Below, one piece after another: positions 13,690 through 24,659 of a DNA stretch of 64,000 nucleotides. Source of the DNA: Tubulanus polymorphus (taxonomy: Eukaryota > Nemertea > Palaeonemertea > Tubulaniformes > Tubulanidae); assembly GCF_964204645.1 (NCBI RefSeq), contig NC_134025.1, positions 11,167,001 to 11,231,000 of the forward strand. The letters run 5' to 3'. Below the pieces are notes generated by a model. The model worked only from the letters and a program-made list of their open reading frames with translations. It was not told the origin of the DNA and searched no databases. Both the position numbers and the translations under genes were made by a program. Positions within the stretch are counted from its first letter, which is position 1. Each line of letters starts with the position of its first letter.

Positions 13690-15080
13690 ACCGCGCACAA
13701 CGAACGCCGCCGTCTCTCAGCCAGAGCTGCATTCAAATGCGGGAAAAACGTTGAACGAACCCGTAAATAGCAGGCTTAAAAAATCGATGAATAAAAACTG
13801 ACCGTGCGGCACAGAGCGTTGCGCGAAATCGGCTCGCTAGGTCATTAACGAGTAATATATAGATCTATCCATTAATAGCGCCAGCGTGTATTTTATGCTG
13901 GATATTTTAAGAGAAGCACGCGATAATATGTTGTTTTAATTCGGCCAACGTGACCGATGGCGATAACGATTCGTTCGTGAACTTCCCGAATGCTGATGAT
14001 AACAGAGAAATCCTATTTCAACGTTAAGAGACCAACAGGCATACTCTAAGGGAGTACAACACTAGTTAAGTGTCTAGTGAACGCAATTTATTAAGTCGAA
14101 ATATAATCTACGGCTGAGAAAAGTACATAGCAACATAATTGTGATGGACAGCTGATGAAACGGTAAAAAATGCATCGATGCGCTAGCGCCATCTGGGATT
14201 AAAAAAATCAAGTAAAATTTCAACCGCGTAACGGCAAGCTTTTCAAAATGAAATTGAGAATTGCGTATTGTACGTTTTGGTGGTTATAACTGAGATGGAC
14301 AATGTACTGAGCTACTCGGGTTTACACAGGATTTAACAACTGCAACGTGTTTTAGAAAAATAAGGTTGAAGATTGAAAATATATACATATTTGTTGGCAA
14401 ATATGTATTCCAATACCGGTATCTGTTATGAAATTTGATGAATATACATGTCCATCTATCTATCACGCTGTCCTTATTTAAAACAGAGAAAAGATACCGT
14501 AAAAAGGAAAGCCATTAAAGACAATACTTGAGTTTTCTTCAAAATGAAACTCGAAGATAGAAGTAGATTCGTCGAAGTCGATGTCACCTTGTCACGCTTG
14601 ATATGCACGGACGTTACAAATGGTCATTACGATTATCATGAGCTCTCACAGAAACGAATAGGCTGGCTATTCACCTTATAGGCTACGCTTCATTGACGGT
14701 AGTCTAATTCACATCTTAAATACGATATGGATACACGTTAAAACTCTGCATACGTTTTGAAGCGAATGGGTTTGGATAATGACGGATCTTCCCCAAAACC
14801 AAGAATAGTTTCAAATCAATAACTAATAACAAACGTATTTTATCATTTATGCTATTACATTTTTTGTTGTTCGCGATCATATTTCAGTTTGTGTATGGAA
14901 CAAGCGCATGTACTAGAGCGGCACTTCATCGCGTGCCGCATCCATTAAACTTCTTTCAACGATAGCATCGCCATCTCTCGTTAAATTTCAAAAGTTGATT
15001 TTTTAAACGGAAGTAGCAGGTTTCGGCGCGTATACCGTTCAACTTCAAAAATCGTTGTCCGTTACGAATTAGCGCAGTCC
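13690..15080. other. possible intron or upstream region between candidate exons A and B
   Basis: No exon, repeat or RNA gene is visible in this stretch. If exons A and B are alternative starts of one gene, it would be both an intron of transcripts starting upstream and the promoter region of exon B. Confidence 0.25.
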
Positions 15081-15089
15081 GTCAAATAG

Positions 15090-15118
15090 TCCGCGGCGGT
15101 CGGTTACTGTGCCGCGGA
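15090..15118. promoter_or_regulatory. GC-rich hairpin just upstream of candidate exon B
   Basis: Perfect 7 bp inverted repeat TCCGCGG / CCGCGGA with a 15 bp loop, in a short GC-rich patch about 30 bp upstream of the ATG at 15150. It could lie in a 5' UTR or core promoter. This is sequence observation only; no function is shown. Confidence 0.3.
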
Positions 15119-15149
15119 GAATACATCTCGTAGTAAGTTTGCTTATAAG

Positions 15150-15218
15150 ATGACCAACCGTCTGGTGAAACCGCTAATTATATCTCATGTTTCTCGGAGC
15201 GTTTCATCTCGACGACAG
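15150..15218 (+). CDS. candidate first coding exon B, product unknown
   Basis: The ATG at 15150 has A at -3. It opens 23 codons that begin MTNRLVKPLIISHV and end SSRRQ. An excellent splice donor, CAG|GTAATA, follows at 15218/15219, again leaving phase 0. Beside candidate exon A the pattern M-T-x-[KR]-[IL]-x-K-x-L-[LI] is shared, and both peptides are basic and end in Arg-Arg (plus Gln here). This suggests alternative first exons of one gene or a duplicated first exon. The frame also runs on unspliced to 15356, so an unspliced reading is the competing view. I do not recognise the protein family. Confidence 0.38.
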
Positions 15219-15771
15219 GTAATATTTCACCAAGGCTGGACAGAGCTATCAGCCGCTGGCGACCGATGTCCGTCGAGACTCGAATTTGGACGCATACTCT
15301 TCGTGACTAGGTTGTGCGATTCGGCTTATGAAAAGAATTGCATTTTATCAACGTAGGCTATCATTCTGTCTGGGGATGTACGAAGTCACTGAAGTAGATT
15401 TACATGTGTATCGAGATCCGTGCTGCGTGGCCAACGGAGACCAACTCGACGCAAAATGCCACATTCTGACAAGAACTGGACGACGATCACCAACTGATAC
15501 TATGATGATTAGATATTCTTTATTGAAAGCATGTAAATATGTATGTCATTCATTGAAAAATATTGTTTCCATCCTACTAGCAATTCTGTCACCAAATTGT
15601 GACTTTCCGAATGCCGGACAACACCGTTTGTTACTTGGGTGCCAATGGCCTATGCGTTGGCATTAAATTGCTAGAATGAAGTAATGCGCCCAAGTAGCGC
15701 TCATCCTCATTCTAGATAGGAATACAACTTACTATATATACTTACTGGGTGCATATACCATGATGATAACA

Positions 15772-16140
15772 ATCAGTTTCAGTTTAGTTTCAATTTATTG
15801 CTCCGCAATTAATACTTAATGCACAGAGCATAGAGTAGTTTACAAAATAATAACAACAACATAATACACTTTTAATACAAAAAAGATACAAGATAGAATA
15901 TCATGGCTTTAAACATATGATAATAAACCCTTTTTAACAAATATTGCTAAATTACTCAAGGCTTTACCTTTAGAATTTAAAAGGCGTGCGAATTGGTCTG
16001 GTAATCTCCAAAAACAAGGGTGGATTAATTTTAGACGTAAATCCGAAAAAATATGTACAATTTAATAGAAAATGTTTCTCGTCACCAACAACAATATCAC
16101 TTGCATCTGAAGCTACGGCAAAATTATCTAGAGCGAAAAC
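15772..16140 (-). mobile_element. LINE 3' end, 5'-truncated and decayed (fragment 1)
   Basis: Read on the - strand, the frame ending at 15970 contains GDEKHFLLNC (about 16057-16086). This is the shape of the Cys/His motif near the C-terminus of many non-LTR retrotransposon reverse transcriptases ([GD]-D-E-x-H-F-[IL]-[FL]-x-C). A segment reading LSNLAIFVKKGLL follows in another frame, matching the usual LA-x-[FY]-[IV]-x-x-[AG]-[FL] ending. An AT-rich 3' UTR then runs to AATAAATTGAAAC and a short direct-repeat tail of TGAAACT type at 15772-15797. Frameshifts and loss of everything upstream show it is dead. Clade (CR1/L2/RTE-like) cannot be fixed by eye. Confidence 0.65.
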
Positions 16141-16144
16141 GTCC

Positions 16145-18980
16145 ACCAGGTCAGCGACCAAAACACGCACTGTGTCTTTATTATGTGTATGGTAAATACC
16201 AATACTGATACAGCAATTCCGAGAGACGGTGTGGAGAGCTTCTAGCATGGGCCATTCTATAGCACCGGTCAATTTTTGCCACCACTGAACCATATCGCAT
16301 GGCGACGTATATCGTCGACGTCCGACGTCCCCTATATACATTAATGTAACAAGAACAAAAAAACAATATACACAGCGACACAAATTTATTTCCAAAAAAC
16401 GCTTGAACGAGCATAGTGAATCACGGGTCAGTATATGATTACATCTCGATTTTCTCTTTCGCCAATTACTGGTGGTCATCAACGTAAATACATGGACTAT
16501 TACGGTCGGATTAGACATTTTTCCCTGGCTATTCGAGTCGGGTTTTATGACCGTTCACTGTTATTTTCCCTTGGCTGGGCAGCGCGGTAATGAATGATTC
16601 TCTTGATAGTTGTAACGTCCATTACTCCGCTATTACACAATTATCCGCTTTGCTTTCGTACTGCGCCAAATGACCAAGCTACTCGATGCGCTCCCTCGGT
16701 TGACCACTTGACCCTCATTTATAAAAAAAGTAAACACATTTGTCCGCATCAAGGTTCCGCGTTTACTTCTACAAACTCGCTTCTCAATTTTTATTTTTCC
16801 AGACATCACGTCATGCTTTTTGACCAGCTTCTATAGAGTTAGCCGAGAAAGATGTATCAAGCAATAATCATATACATGTATATGAAAATATTCCTATTTC
16901 AAAACTATGAGCACTTGATATACGTGTATCTAGAAATATCTAGTGTTTTGGAGATTTTAAATCCTTGACCTCGTGGTCGCCCGCCATATTGATTTTTTTA
17001 TGTTGATAGGTTGTCGGGCTGTCCACGCATTTTGAACCGAATGATGTTATCAGCCTGTTTTGCCCGTGCTCCATGGTTACCGTATCGCCGTTTACCTTGA
17101 TGTAGCGTCGACAATTTTATACTCATCCGATAATAATAGTACATTATTTTTAGATCAATAATGACTCGGATTCAGTAGTGACCCTTTGTGCAGATAGCCA
17201 ACAATTAATTCCGCGTCGCTGTAGCGAGTATGATGTCGACTCTTTTTTTAAAGCCAGTCAGCTAGCCACGCCAACAAAAAAGCTATAATTCAATGAGTGG
17301 ACATACAACCGACGAAATCAATGCTAGTTATTGAACAGGCGTGTGGGGAGTATTGTATTTGCGACTAGCCAGCATCGCTAATCACAAAAACACGGCCAGA
17401 GCGGCCTTTAATTACGCGGACGTCAATGGAGTTTATTGTGAGCTTGCAGTAGCGCTGCAAAACACCTCAAACAGGTCAGCAAGACTAGTAATTAGATTTT
17501 TTTTTCTGGCATCCAAACCGTTGCGGACCGTCCGTGAAAATGGGAGTAGAGAACACTTGACTACGTATGCGGATAGTTTCGTTACGGCACGAACTAGCCA
17601 CACTTGATAGCGACCCTGCATGCAAAAACGTCGCAAATAAACGCGACATATTGGCAAATTCATGACTAAAATGCCATCTCGAGATGTTGCGCTCAGTTTG
17701 CGAGCCCATCGAGAGTGGACACCGATGACCACGCTGTATATAAATCAGGTTGCGTAAAAATCAGTAGTGGAACAAGTCAGCTCCTTGAGCAGGCTTCAGT
17801 TGATGGTGTGGTTTCTCAATGACTAACTAACCGATATACACACCGGGAAACACATAAATCCACAAAGATACGTTGGTTAGTTAACCGAAGTCGCCATCAT
17901 CTAAACTTCTGAAGAACATGTCGCCATCTAGAATTGATTTCAATTCGCCAAAACTAATTCCTTTCTCGAATAATGGAGAACATAACCAAATGTTCCAAAC
18001 ACTTCCTTCATTTTTGAATGTCCACTGACTTTTTCCGAAATATGGGATTTAATTAAGCCGTTGTAGAAGCTATAGTACGAATAATTCAGGTCTACATGAC
18101 CTGAATATTGAAACTTCAGCACAAAAAATACTGTCCATATATAGTTGTCAGATGATCAATGAAGCATACACATGTAATGCCAGGTTCCAAAAATCTTTTA
18201 TTCATGATACACTATCCGGCATACCTGCCACACCTTTAATATAGAATAACAAGGCGGACATTGATTTAAACGTAATAAGTTACAGACACTTGAGATATCT
18301 AAACCTATACTAACTAGATCGGATGAACATTTCCATGGCTTTGTGTATCATTACGGGGCATACAAAAATGATGACCAACCACCCCATGTTTCAGCCATTC
18401 AGCGTATAAAACAAAGCCATCACTAAAATATCTACCAATGATGGTAACATACTTGTATAGTATCTATAGGGCGAGTAGCCGATTTCAAATGTTTCTAACG
18501 TCAAAAGTTTGTCGTCGAGAGTGGCCATGACTCCCGAGCTCACGATGAAGTGTAGACTTCATCAAGTAGGTGACCGACAGTTCGGGATTAGTTGCGTAAA
18601 TGCATTTAACAACGTTGTTAACATCTGATTTAATTCGCCAATAGTTACAATAGCCGCTACTTGAACCGGACAACCGTTCAAAGCGGACATTGAGTCAGCT
18701 TCCACTTTCATCTTCGCTACACTTCTTTTTTTTGAATAACAACTAGACTTCTGAGCGTGTATTCGTACGGCGTCACTGCAGTGGTGGTCGTGGTGGTGGT
18801 ACATGTATATGGTATTTGTCACGATTCATCTGCCCAGAATCAATACGGTGTTCTTTAAAGGCGTAATTGGTATTGGAGTTAACCGGTTCGGACCATTCAG
18901 ATCGCCACTACTCTGTCTGATCAACGAGACTAAATATAACAAAAAGAAATTGAGCCAGGCGTGATTACATCGTCAGTCCA
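16145..18980. other. no gene recognised
   Basis: The - strand frame 15970-16518 extends into this stretch, but similarity to LINE protein is visible only in its C-terminal third. Otherwise I see unassigned sequence with one compact hairpin (18084-18106). Confidence 0.35.
18084..18106. repeat. small perfect hairpin
   Basis: ATTCAGGTC and GACCTGAAT form a perfect 9 bp inverted repeat around a 5 bp loop. No flanking T-run or coding context suggests a specific role. Confidence 0.6.
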
Positions 18981-18995
18981 TCTTGTTCAATTTCA

Positions 18996-19165
18996 GCGCG
19001 AAATGGACATTTGTCGCCAACAATCAGTCGCTATTTGCTCGTATTAATGGCATGATTCAGATATCGCGCCGATCTGCGCTATGGCCAGGAGCAAACATCT
19101 ATACCGGGCATTGTGATGCTGGACTGATACAGTTCCTGAAAAGAAGACGCGCTGCATTGAGCTGA
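18996..19165 (+). CDS. weak candidate terminal exon, unrecognised
   Basis: An acceptor-like TTCAATTTCAG precedes a frame of about 56 codons ending in TGA at 19163-19165. The translation has ordinary protein-like composition (for example ALWPGANIYTGHCDAGL) and the codons are GC-richer than the flanks. No family is recognised, and the open frame also extends a few codons upstream of the acceptor, so the exon reading is not forced. Confidence 0.15.
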
Positions 19166-19570
19166 TGGTGAAAATGTGATAAAAAGAAATAGTTATTATG
19201 TCGTTTTAGTAACCTTATTTCGCTTCGTATCACTTGGCGTAGATGTGATCTAACCGTGGACAAAACGAAGATAGGATGAATGCACACGACGCATACACGA
19301 AAATTCGATGGAATGTCACGATTCCAAGTTTAAGTGGCGATGTGATTCATGCGAATGCTACAAACATCATTTGTAATGTAAACTAGACCTGGGAATTGCT
19401 TGCTTTTTAAGACAGCTGGTTCTGGTCTAGCCATATTTTTGTGGGTCCTAGAAATTTAACGACTACATAACCGAACATTTCCCAGGCCCATTCGCTATTG
19501 GAGATGTCCCCTACAATGATTAGAACATTCAGCTTTTGAGAAGTGCGTCAAAACACGTTAAGGCACTTAC

Positions 19571-19769
19571 GAGGCGGCATGCGTTGATAGGCCTAAAGGT
19601 TGTGTCAACGTTGAAGTCTTTAAGTATACTTCCTTCGCCATTCACGACCAACTCAGCAAGGAATGTCTGCAATGCACTATTCTGACCGTGGTCAGCGTGG
19701 CGTTCAGGATGCCACAGTTCCTTTGGCATTTGAAATATGGCGAGCCACAAAATAACGCTGTCATATTGA
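19571..19769 (-). CDS. candidate internal exon, product unknown
   Basis: On the - strand a pyrimidine-rich acceptor ending in ACCGCAG is followed by a 199 bp open segment and a consensus donor, CTC|GTAAGTG (donor at 19570-19565). The exon would take the third base of a split codon and then 66 full codons. The translation begins QYDSVILWLAIFQMPKELW and ends DTTFRPINACRL, with normal composition. I do not recognise the family. No partner exons on this strand could be joined with confidence; a frame at 19905-20108 on the same strand is a weak upstream candidate. The two matching splice sites and preserved frame make it better than chance. Confidence 0.38.
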
Positions 19770-20119
19770 CTGCGGTTAAGAGGCTGGATAGTGGTCATTT
19801 TATTGGAAATTCCATCGAGCGACCTCTCAGTCGCGCGAAATGGCCACTAGTAAAATGCAAGCAAGCCACGGCGTCCGGAGCATCGTAATTCTATCACAGC
19901 GTGTTTACCAGACAAAGTAACCGCGTGATTTACTTGTTTGGTCATAATTCTGTGACGGATACCGCGCAAAAATTTCATTCAAAGCTTTTGCCGGCTGCGT
20001 CGCGGGAAATGAGCAAACATGAAAGGCATATTGCATAATGCGATTGATTCTTAGCAATGTCCAGTATATTGGCTTACTACTGTTTGTACTGCGCATTGAA
20101 TACGGCAATAAAAGCTGTC

Positions 20120-22735
20120 CCTGACCACTTAGCGCGGGATCATGACTTATCTTCTTAATACATAGTAATAAGTAGGTTACGAATAACTACAAGCTAGGCC
20201 TTTCCGAAATGGCTTGCCACTATAGTGATAGATCACAACGCAGCAAAGCGAGGAAGATAAAATTCATAGCCCTGTGCGGGTCGGTCACAGCAAAATAAGT
20301 AGATCTTCCTTATCGAGGTTTAAAACAACGATGGCGATCTCAACTCTTCTACGATGGCCACTGTACTATCCACAGACCATGTGGAGAAAAAACCATTCAA
20401 TAAGAGAAATGATTGTGTCTTGACTAGCATTGAATGATCTGACCGATTTAGTCGAGTAGAAAGCCCTAGTTTTCATCGCTGTCATTCACGATTTTTTCCG
20501 AGTCCGACCAAATTAATCTATCATACATCCGGTTGTCCTTTGATGCAGATCCAACTTATATAGCGTGTCCGGTTTCTCCGGTTCGCTTGCCAATTAAATT
20601 GCCTTGCGTGCACCTGTCCCCCCAATAGTGGGCAGTTAAATGTAAACAGTACAGCGCGGATATTGGATCACGCAATCGTTTGCAGGTGGAGTAGATTGAC
20701 CGTGATAGGGGTCAGGGGGATAATCACATCCAGTTATTTTGTTCGACGCTGCTCAGCGACGGGATTAGCAGGACATTGGTTTCACGGGGACACGGACGGT
20801 AAAACCGGCTATAAAACACGCGAAGTTGGTCACTTGACTCGAAAATTAACAAGGGTCGACGGACGAAATGCAAATACGCGCGGCCACGCCGCGGCTGACT
20901 CACCGCCATAAAAGCGGAACGTCGTTGCAAAGTGATGGACGGTGCTGTTCCATTCCCACGCTGACCATAGCAGGAAAGTTGTCACCGACAAATGGAAAGT
21001 AGCCACGATTGATTTTGATTGATGACACATTTTTTCCAACGCTTTGTCTACTGACAATGATTTAAAGTCATCTTGTTTCAGCAGCGAATACTCCTTTGTT
21101 TGTTTGCATCTTTTTCCATTGCAGAATGTTCAATAATAAAATGTTCAAAATCGTTTTGCGTTTCAGAACTAGTTCCTTAGTCTTATGGGCATCAATAGTA
21201 TCCTTATTCAATAAATCAGTTTTCCTAAACGGATTGAATTGCAATGCATATTTCGATTTCGTACAATATTGATATTCTGACCAATTTTGAATTTACACCA
21301 GCGATGCTTTTAGCAGAGAATCATTTAGCTACTTTACTTAATAAATCGATCGTTGAAAAACAATCTATGCACAGCATGACCTCGAGATGCGATCTGAAGT
21401 GACGTCAGCCACGAACAATCACATCGTTCCTCTGGACATATATAGCAGGCCAACGTAGCTATGAATCTGCGCGGGGCGAAACTGCATTCAGGGCACGCTA
21501 ACTGAATCGAAGAACGAGGATTCTTATTAAAGATAATTTAGAGGTTGAGATTTTACGAGCTACGTTAGGAGATGGCAACCGGTGCAAACGCCGATGACCA
21601 CAGAACGGCCACGATAACGACTCAATCTCTATGCATTTAGCGAAGTTATTGGCAATCCGGGGTTTTATTGAGCCTTTCGCAAACCTCGCAGAAATCATCG
21701 CCTGACAAGAAAATAGGCGATCTGCAGCTCAATGTGAGATCAGATGTGACGGAGACGTACCGTATGACCAAATTGACGTTGATCAGCAGCGTAGATGCGC
21801 TGGAAAATGACACGACCGCCGCTGTCGAGACCGTGCCTCCGTTTCTTCTCCTCTGGCCAACGTTGTCTGCGTATCCAATTTGCCTCATTAGCGATGTATT
21901 GACCCTAAATGTATCGATGATTGACCCATCATCGCATCGAGGCAATTAAATGCACTCAGCGTCTTTAATTTGGCAGGGTACACTTTCTCACGCCATTCGA
22001 CAGTGATTCTCTTTTCAGCTAGCCGATAATTCTGACACAGTACACACGATATTGACTGGACGGATTTACTGGCCACTAACAGGGATTACTCAAGCCGATT
22101 CTTCGATGAACAATTTTCTACCATTGACGGTGAAATCGCGATAAAAACAATTCCATTTAGATTGCGGTACGTTCGGACAGCATTATCACATCAGCCGGCG
22201 TTATCGCCCCATACCCAGCCGGACTGGATTAGGCATTTTCGTGCCGTCAGCTTTACGCAGAACTTTTAATTTAGTTCGAAGTCGCGAAAGCCGTTTCCTT
22301 CCAGCGCCAGGAAATTGACGAGGAAAGAATATGAATGGTCAACTATTGTCCAGCTCGCAATCACTAGCTAACAACTCGCAAGATTGATGGCCATCGTTCA
22401 TGCCGTATCGATTCGTTTACTACACCACGCAATGGATTTACGCACGACGCCGGTTTGCCAGCTCGCCTGGCCGCTCGTGTCCGGTCAGACATAATCCACA
22501 AGAGACGAGACGCAATGATAGGATAAACTAGTCGACATGATTGGCAAATCTGCGACGATTAATCCCGTCTATAAGGGGTCACATCAAAGGAACAGTAATG
22601 ATCAGCAACACGCAACTGTTGAGTGCACGATGATGTACTCGCCATCTCTCGCGGGTCATTCGACTAATGGGGTATCGGCGCTGCGCTGTTGTGGCAAGCG
22701 AGGATTCCGCGAGAATCCGCCAGATTCGCTACTAG
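20120..22735. other. no gene recognised; GC-richer patches with overlapping open frames
   Basis: Around 20663-20930 and 21646-21949 both strands are open over 80-99 codons. This is what local GC-richness gives, and neither translation matches a family I know. A strong acceptor-like sequence ends near 21122, but the frame after it is short and low in complexity. Confidence 0.3.
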
Positions 22736-22740
22736 TTATA

Positions 22741-23041
22741 CCCATCCTCCCTCGGCAGGGATTCGAACCTGATGGCATCGAAATCCATCACACTACACCG
22801 TTTGCGCAGATACACGCGCAGGTTTGCCGCGAACAATTTTGCGGGGCCAATCAGATTGCCCGTTTGTATAATCGTTGAGGGAATTTCACAAACAACTGGA
22901 AAAACCCTGGCGAAAATATAACGGCATTTTCGATTGGGTGATAATGGCATCATCTCAGCTACGTACCTGCGCACTCGGTCTAGTGGTCTAGTGGTAGGGT
23001 TTTGTACCGTGGCAGCGTCCGAATCCCATCCGGGGAAAGAT
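22741..23041. mobile_element. tRNA-like fold-back element, copy A
   Basis: The left end, read on the - strand (22741-22806), contains AGGTTCGAATCCCTGCC, a near-consensus RNA polymerase III B box. The right end, read on the + strand (22969-23041), has TAGTGGTAGGG (A-box-like) and GTCCGAATCCC (degenerate B box). About 160 bp of spacer separates them. The two tRNA-like ends therefore form terminal inverted repeats. The T stems are mispaired, so these are not intact tRNA genes. Copy B at about 23795-24095 has the same order and a recognisably homologous spacer, so the whole unit moved or was copied together. A tRNA-derived SINE dimer is the simplest reading. Confidence 0.6.
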
Positions 23042-23304
23042 GGTAGTTACTTGATTATAACGCAATTCAATCTACATGTATAAGGCTATATTTCGTCCGA
23101 CTGTTCTCTTATTAAGCTAGAATTAAGCTAGCATCTCAGCTACGTACCTGCGCACTCGGTCTAGTGGTCTAGTGGTAGGGTTTTGTACCGTGGCAGCGTC
23201 CGAATCCCATCCGGGGAAAGATGGTAGTTACTTGATTATAACGCAATTCAATCTACATGTATAAGGCTATATTTCGTCCGACTGTTCTCTTATTAAGCTA
23301 GAAT
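22951..23304 (+). repeat. exact tandem duplication, 2 x 173 bp
   Basis: 22951-23123 and 23132-23304 are identical over 173 bp and separated by the 8 bp TAAGCTAG, which itself repeats the end of the unit. Each unit holds one + strand tRNA-like region and a tail reading CAATTCAATCTACATG. Perfect identity beside a heavily diverged neighbour copy means recent duplication, or an assembly duplication. Confidence 0.95.
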
Positions 23305-23794
23305 CTATTTTCCATAAAAGTACAAAACAAGGACAAGTACCAAACACTGAGCGGAAAAGTCAGTCCCACGTGTATACACTTGATGACACCCTAGATAGGT
23401 ATTTGGATTTTGATCAAAATTCAAAAATCATCGAAAGTAACTAATTTTGTTTGTTTGATTATTGTGGATCCAAGACTAACCTTATTCGATTGTACCTTTA
23501 AACTCATGGTGGGACAATGGCCTATTACGTTGGTCGCACAAGCTGCCAGCTGGACTCAACCCGTTCTTAACTCAGCACTGATAGTGAAAGCGACAGCATC
23601 ACGCCTTATCCTACTGAGTTACTTGAAACCGCTTTTGCGGTATGTAATTACGCCATCTGTGGCCATACGCGCGAGAAAGCTATCAGGAAAAAACAAATAC
23701 AATACGATGTCATCAGTACCTCGATCACAAAATTATCTGGTATCGTCACTAAATGTTCCAGCCCATTTTACCATTCATAGAGAGGTGCCAGTGA

Positions 23795-24095
23795 TCGACG
23801 CCACCACCACGCGTACGATGCAGCCCTCGTTGTAACACTAGACCGGGTACGCAGGTACATGCGCTGTTTTGTTTTGCTCGAAAACTTGCGGCATCAATCA
23901 GGTTGCTCGTTGTATATCGCTGAGGTCAATTTCGCGGAAGAACTACAAATGGGAAAACCCGGGCTAAAATAAAACGGGATATCTAATTGGCTAATAATAA
24001 CATCATCTAAGCAGTTTGTAGCTGCGCACTCGATCTAGTGCGGCAGGGTTTCGTATTCGATGCCATCAGGTTCAAATCCCTGCCGGGGGAGGATG
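23795..24095. mobile_element. tRNA-like fold-back element, copy B
   Basis: The left end on the - strand reads GTACCTGCG...CCGGTCTAGTG, matching the start of the + strand tRNA-like part of copy A. The middle (23850-23990) aligns with the copy A spacer, for example TTGCTCGTTGTATA versus TTGCCCGTTTGTATA. The right end on the + strand (24023-24095) carries GGTTCAAATCCCTGCC, a good B box. The copies have diverged well below identity, so the family is old. A 14 bp palindrome AGCTACATGTAGCT lies just downstream. Confidence 0.55.
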
Positions 24096-24559
24096 ATCGA
24101 GCCTGGATAGCCTGAGAATATTGACACAAGCTACATGTAGCTATGGCATTTACAACATCTACCGTCAATATACACGTTCAAAATGCTCAGAAGTTGTTCA
24201 TAGATCGCGCTCTGACAGCGTCGTAGCACTAGAACAGTTCTACGCAGTTATATGAGCAAATGAAGACCCAAATCTTCCCCTTCTCCAAAACCGACACCGG
24301 GTGGGTTGACGATAGACAAGAATCAATTGCTAAAAGCACCCAATATTCCATTCCGAATGACTTTATTTCAGATCTCTCGATTATAAAATATCTTAAATCC
24401 TAATCTTTTATTGGATAAAATGATCTGGTGGCTGTATTTCGGACCTAGTTCGGTTATTAGTTCCGACCACTGTCGACTAGCTAACAAAACATTTGGGTAA
24501 GCAGAACTGAGTACAGTTCGCGACTACGGATCATCATTGCTTATATTTGTATCGAGCAA

Positions 24560-24650
24560 TTCAATTCAATCATAACTTTATTCCGCGATCTTGCGTAAGA
24601 GCAAAAACCCTGTAAAACTACATGATCCTATTATCCAATCATTAAATTAG
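24560..24650 (-). mobile_element. LINE or SINE 3' tail (fragment 2)
   Basis: On the - strand the sequence ends GGAATAAAGTTATG followed by ATTGAATTGAATTG. This polyadenylation-signal-like AATAAA plus ATTGA repeat tail also ends the copies at 50.9 and 51.1 kb and the copy at 58.5 kb. No coding motif can be followed upstream on this strand. Confidence 0.45.
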
Positions 24651-24659
24651 ACTAGATCT

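Noticed and set aside
24023-24095. Functional tRNA gene
   Set aside because: The B box is good, but the T stem is mispaired and no full cloverleaf with a 7 bp acceptor stem could be drawn. It belongs to a repeat element.
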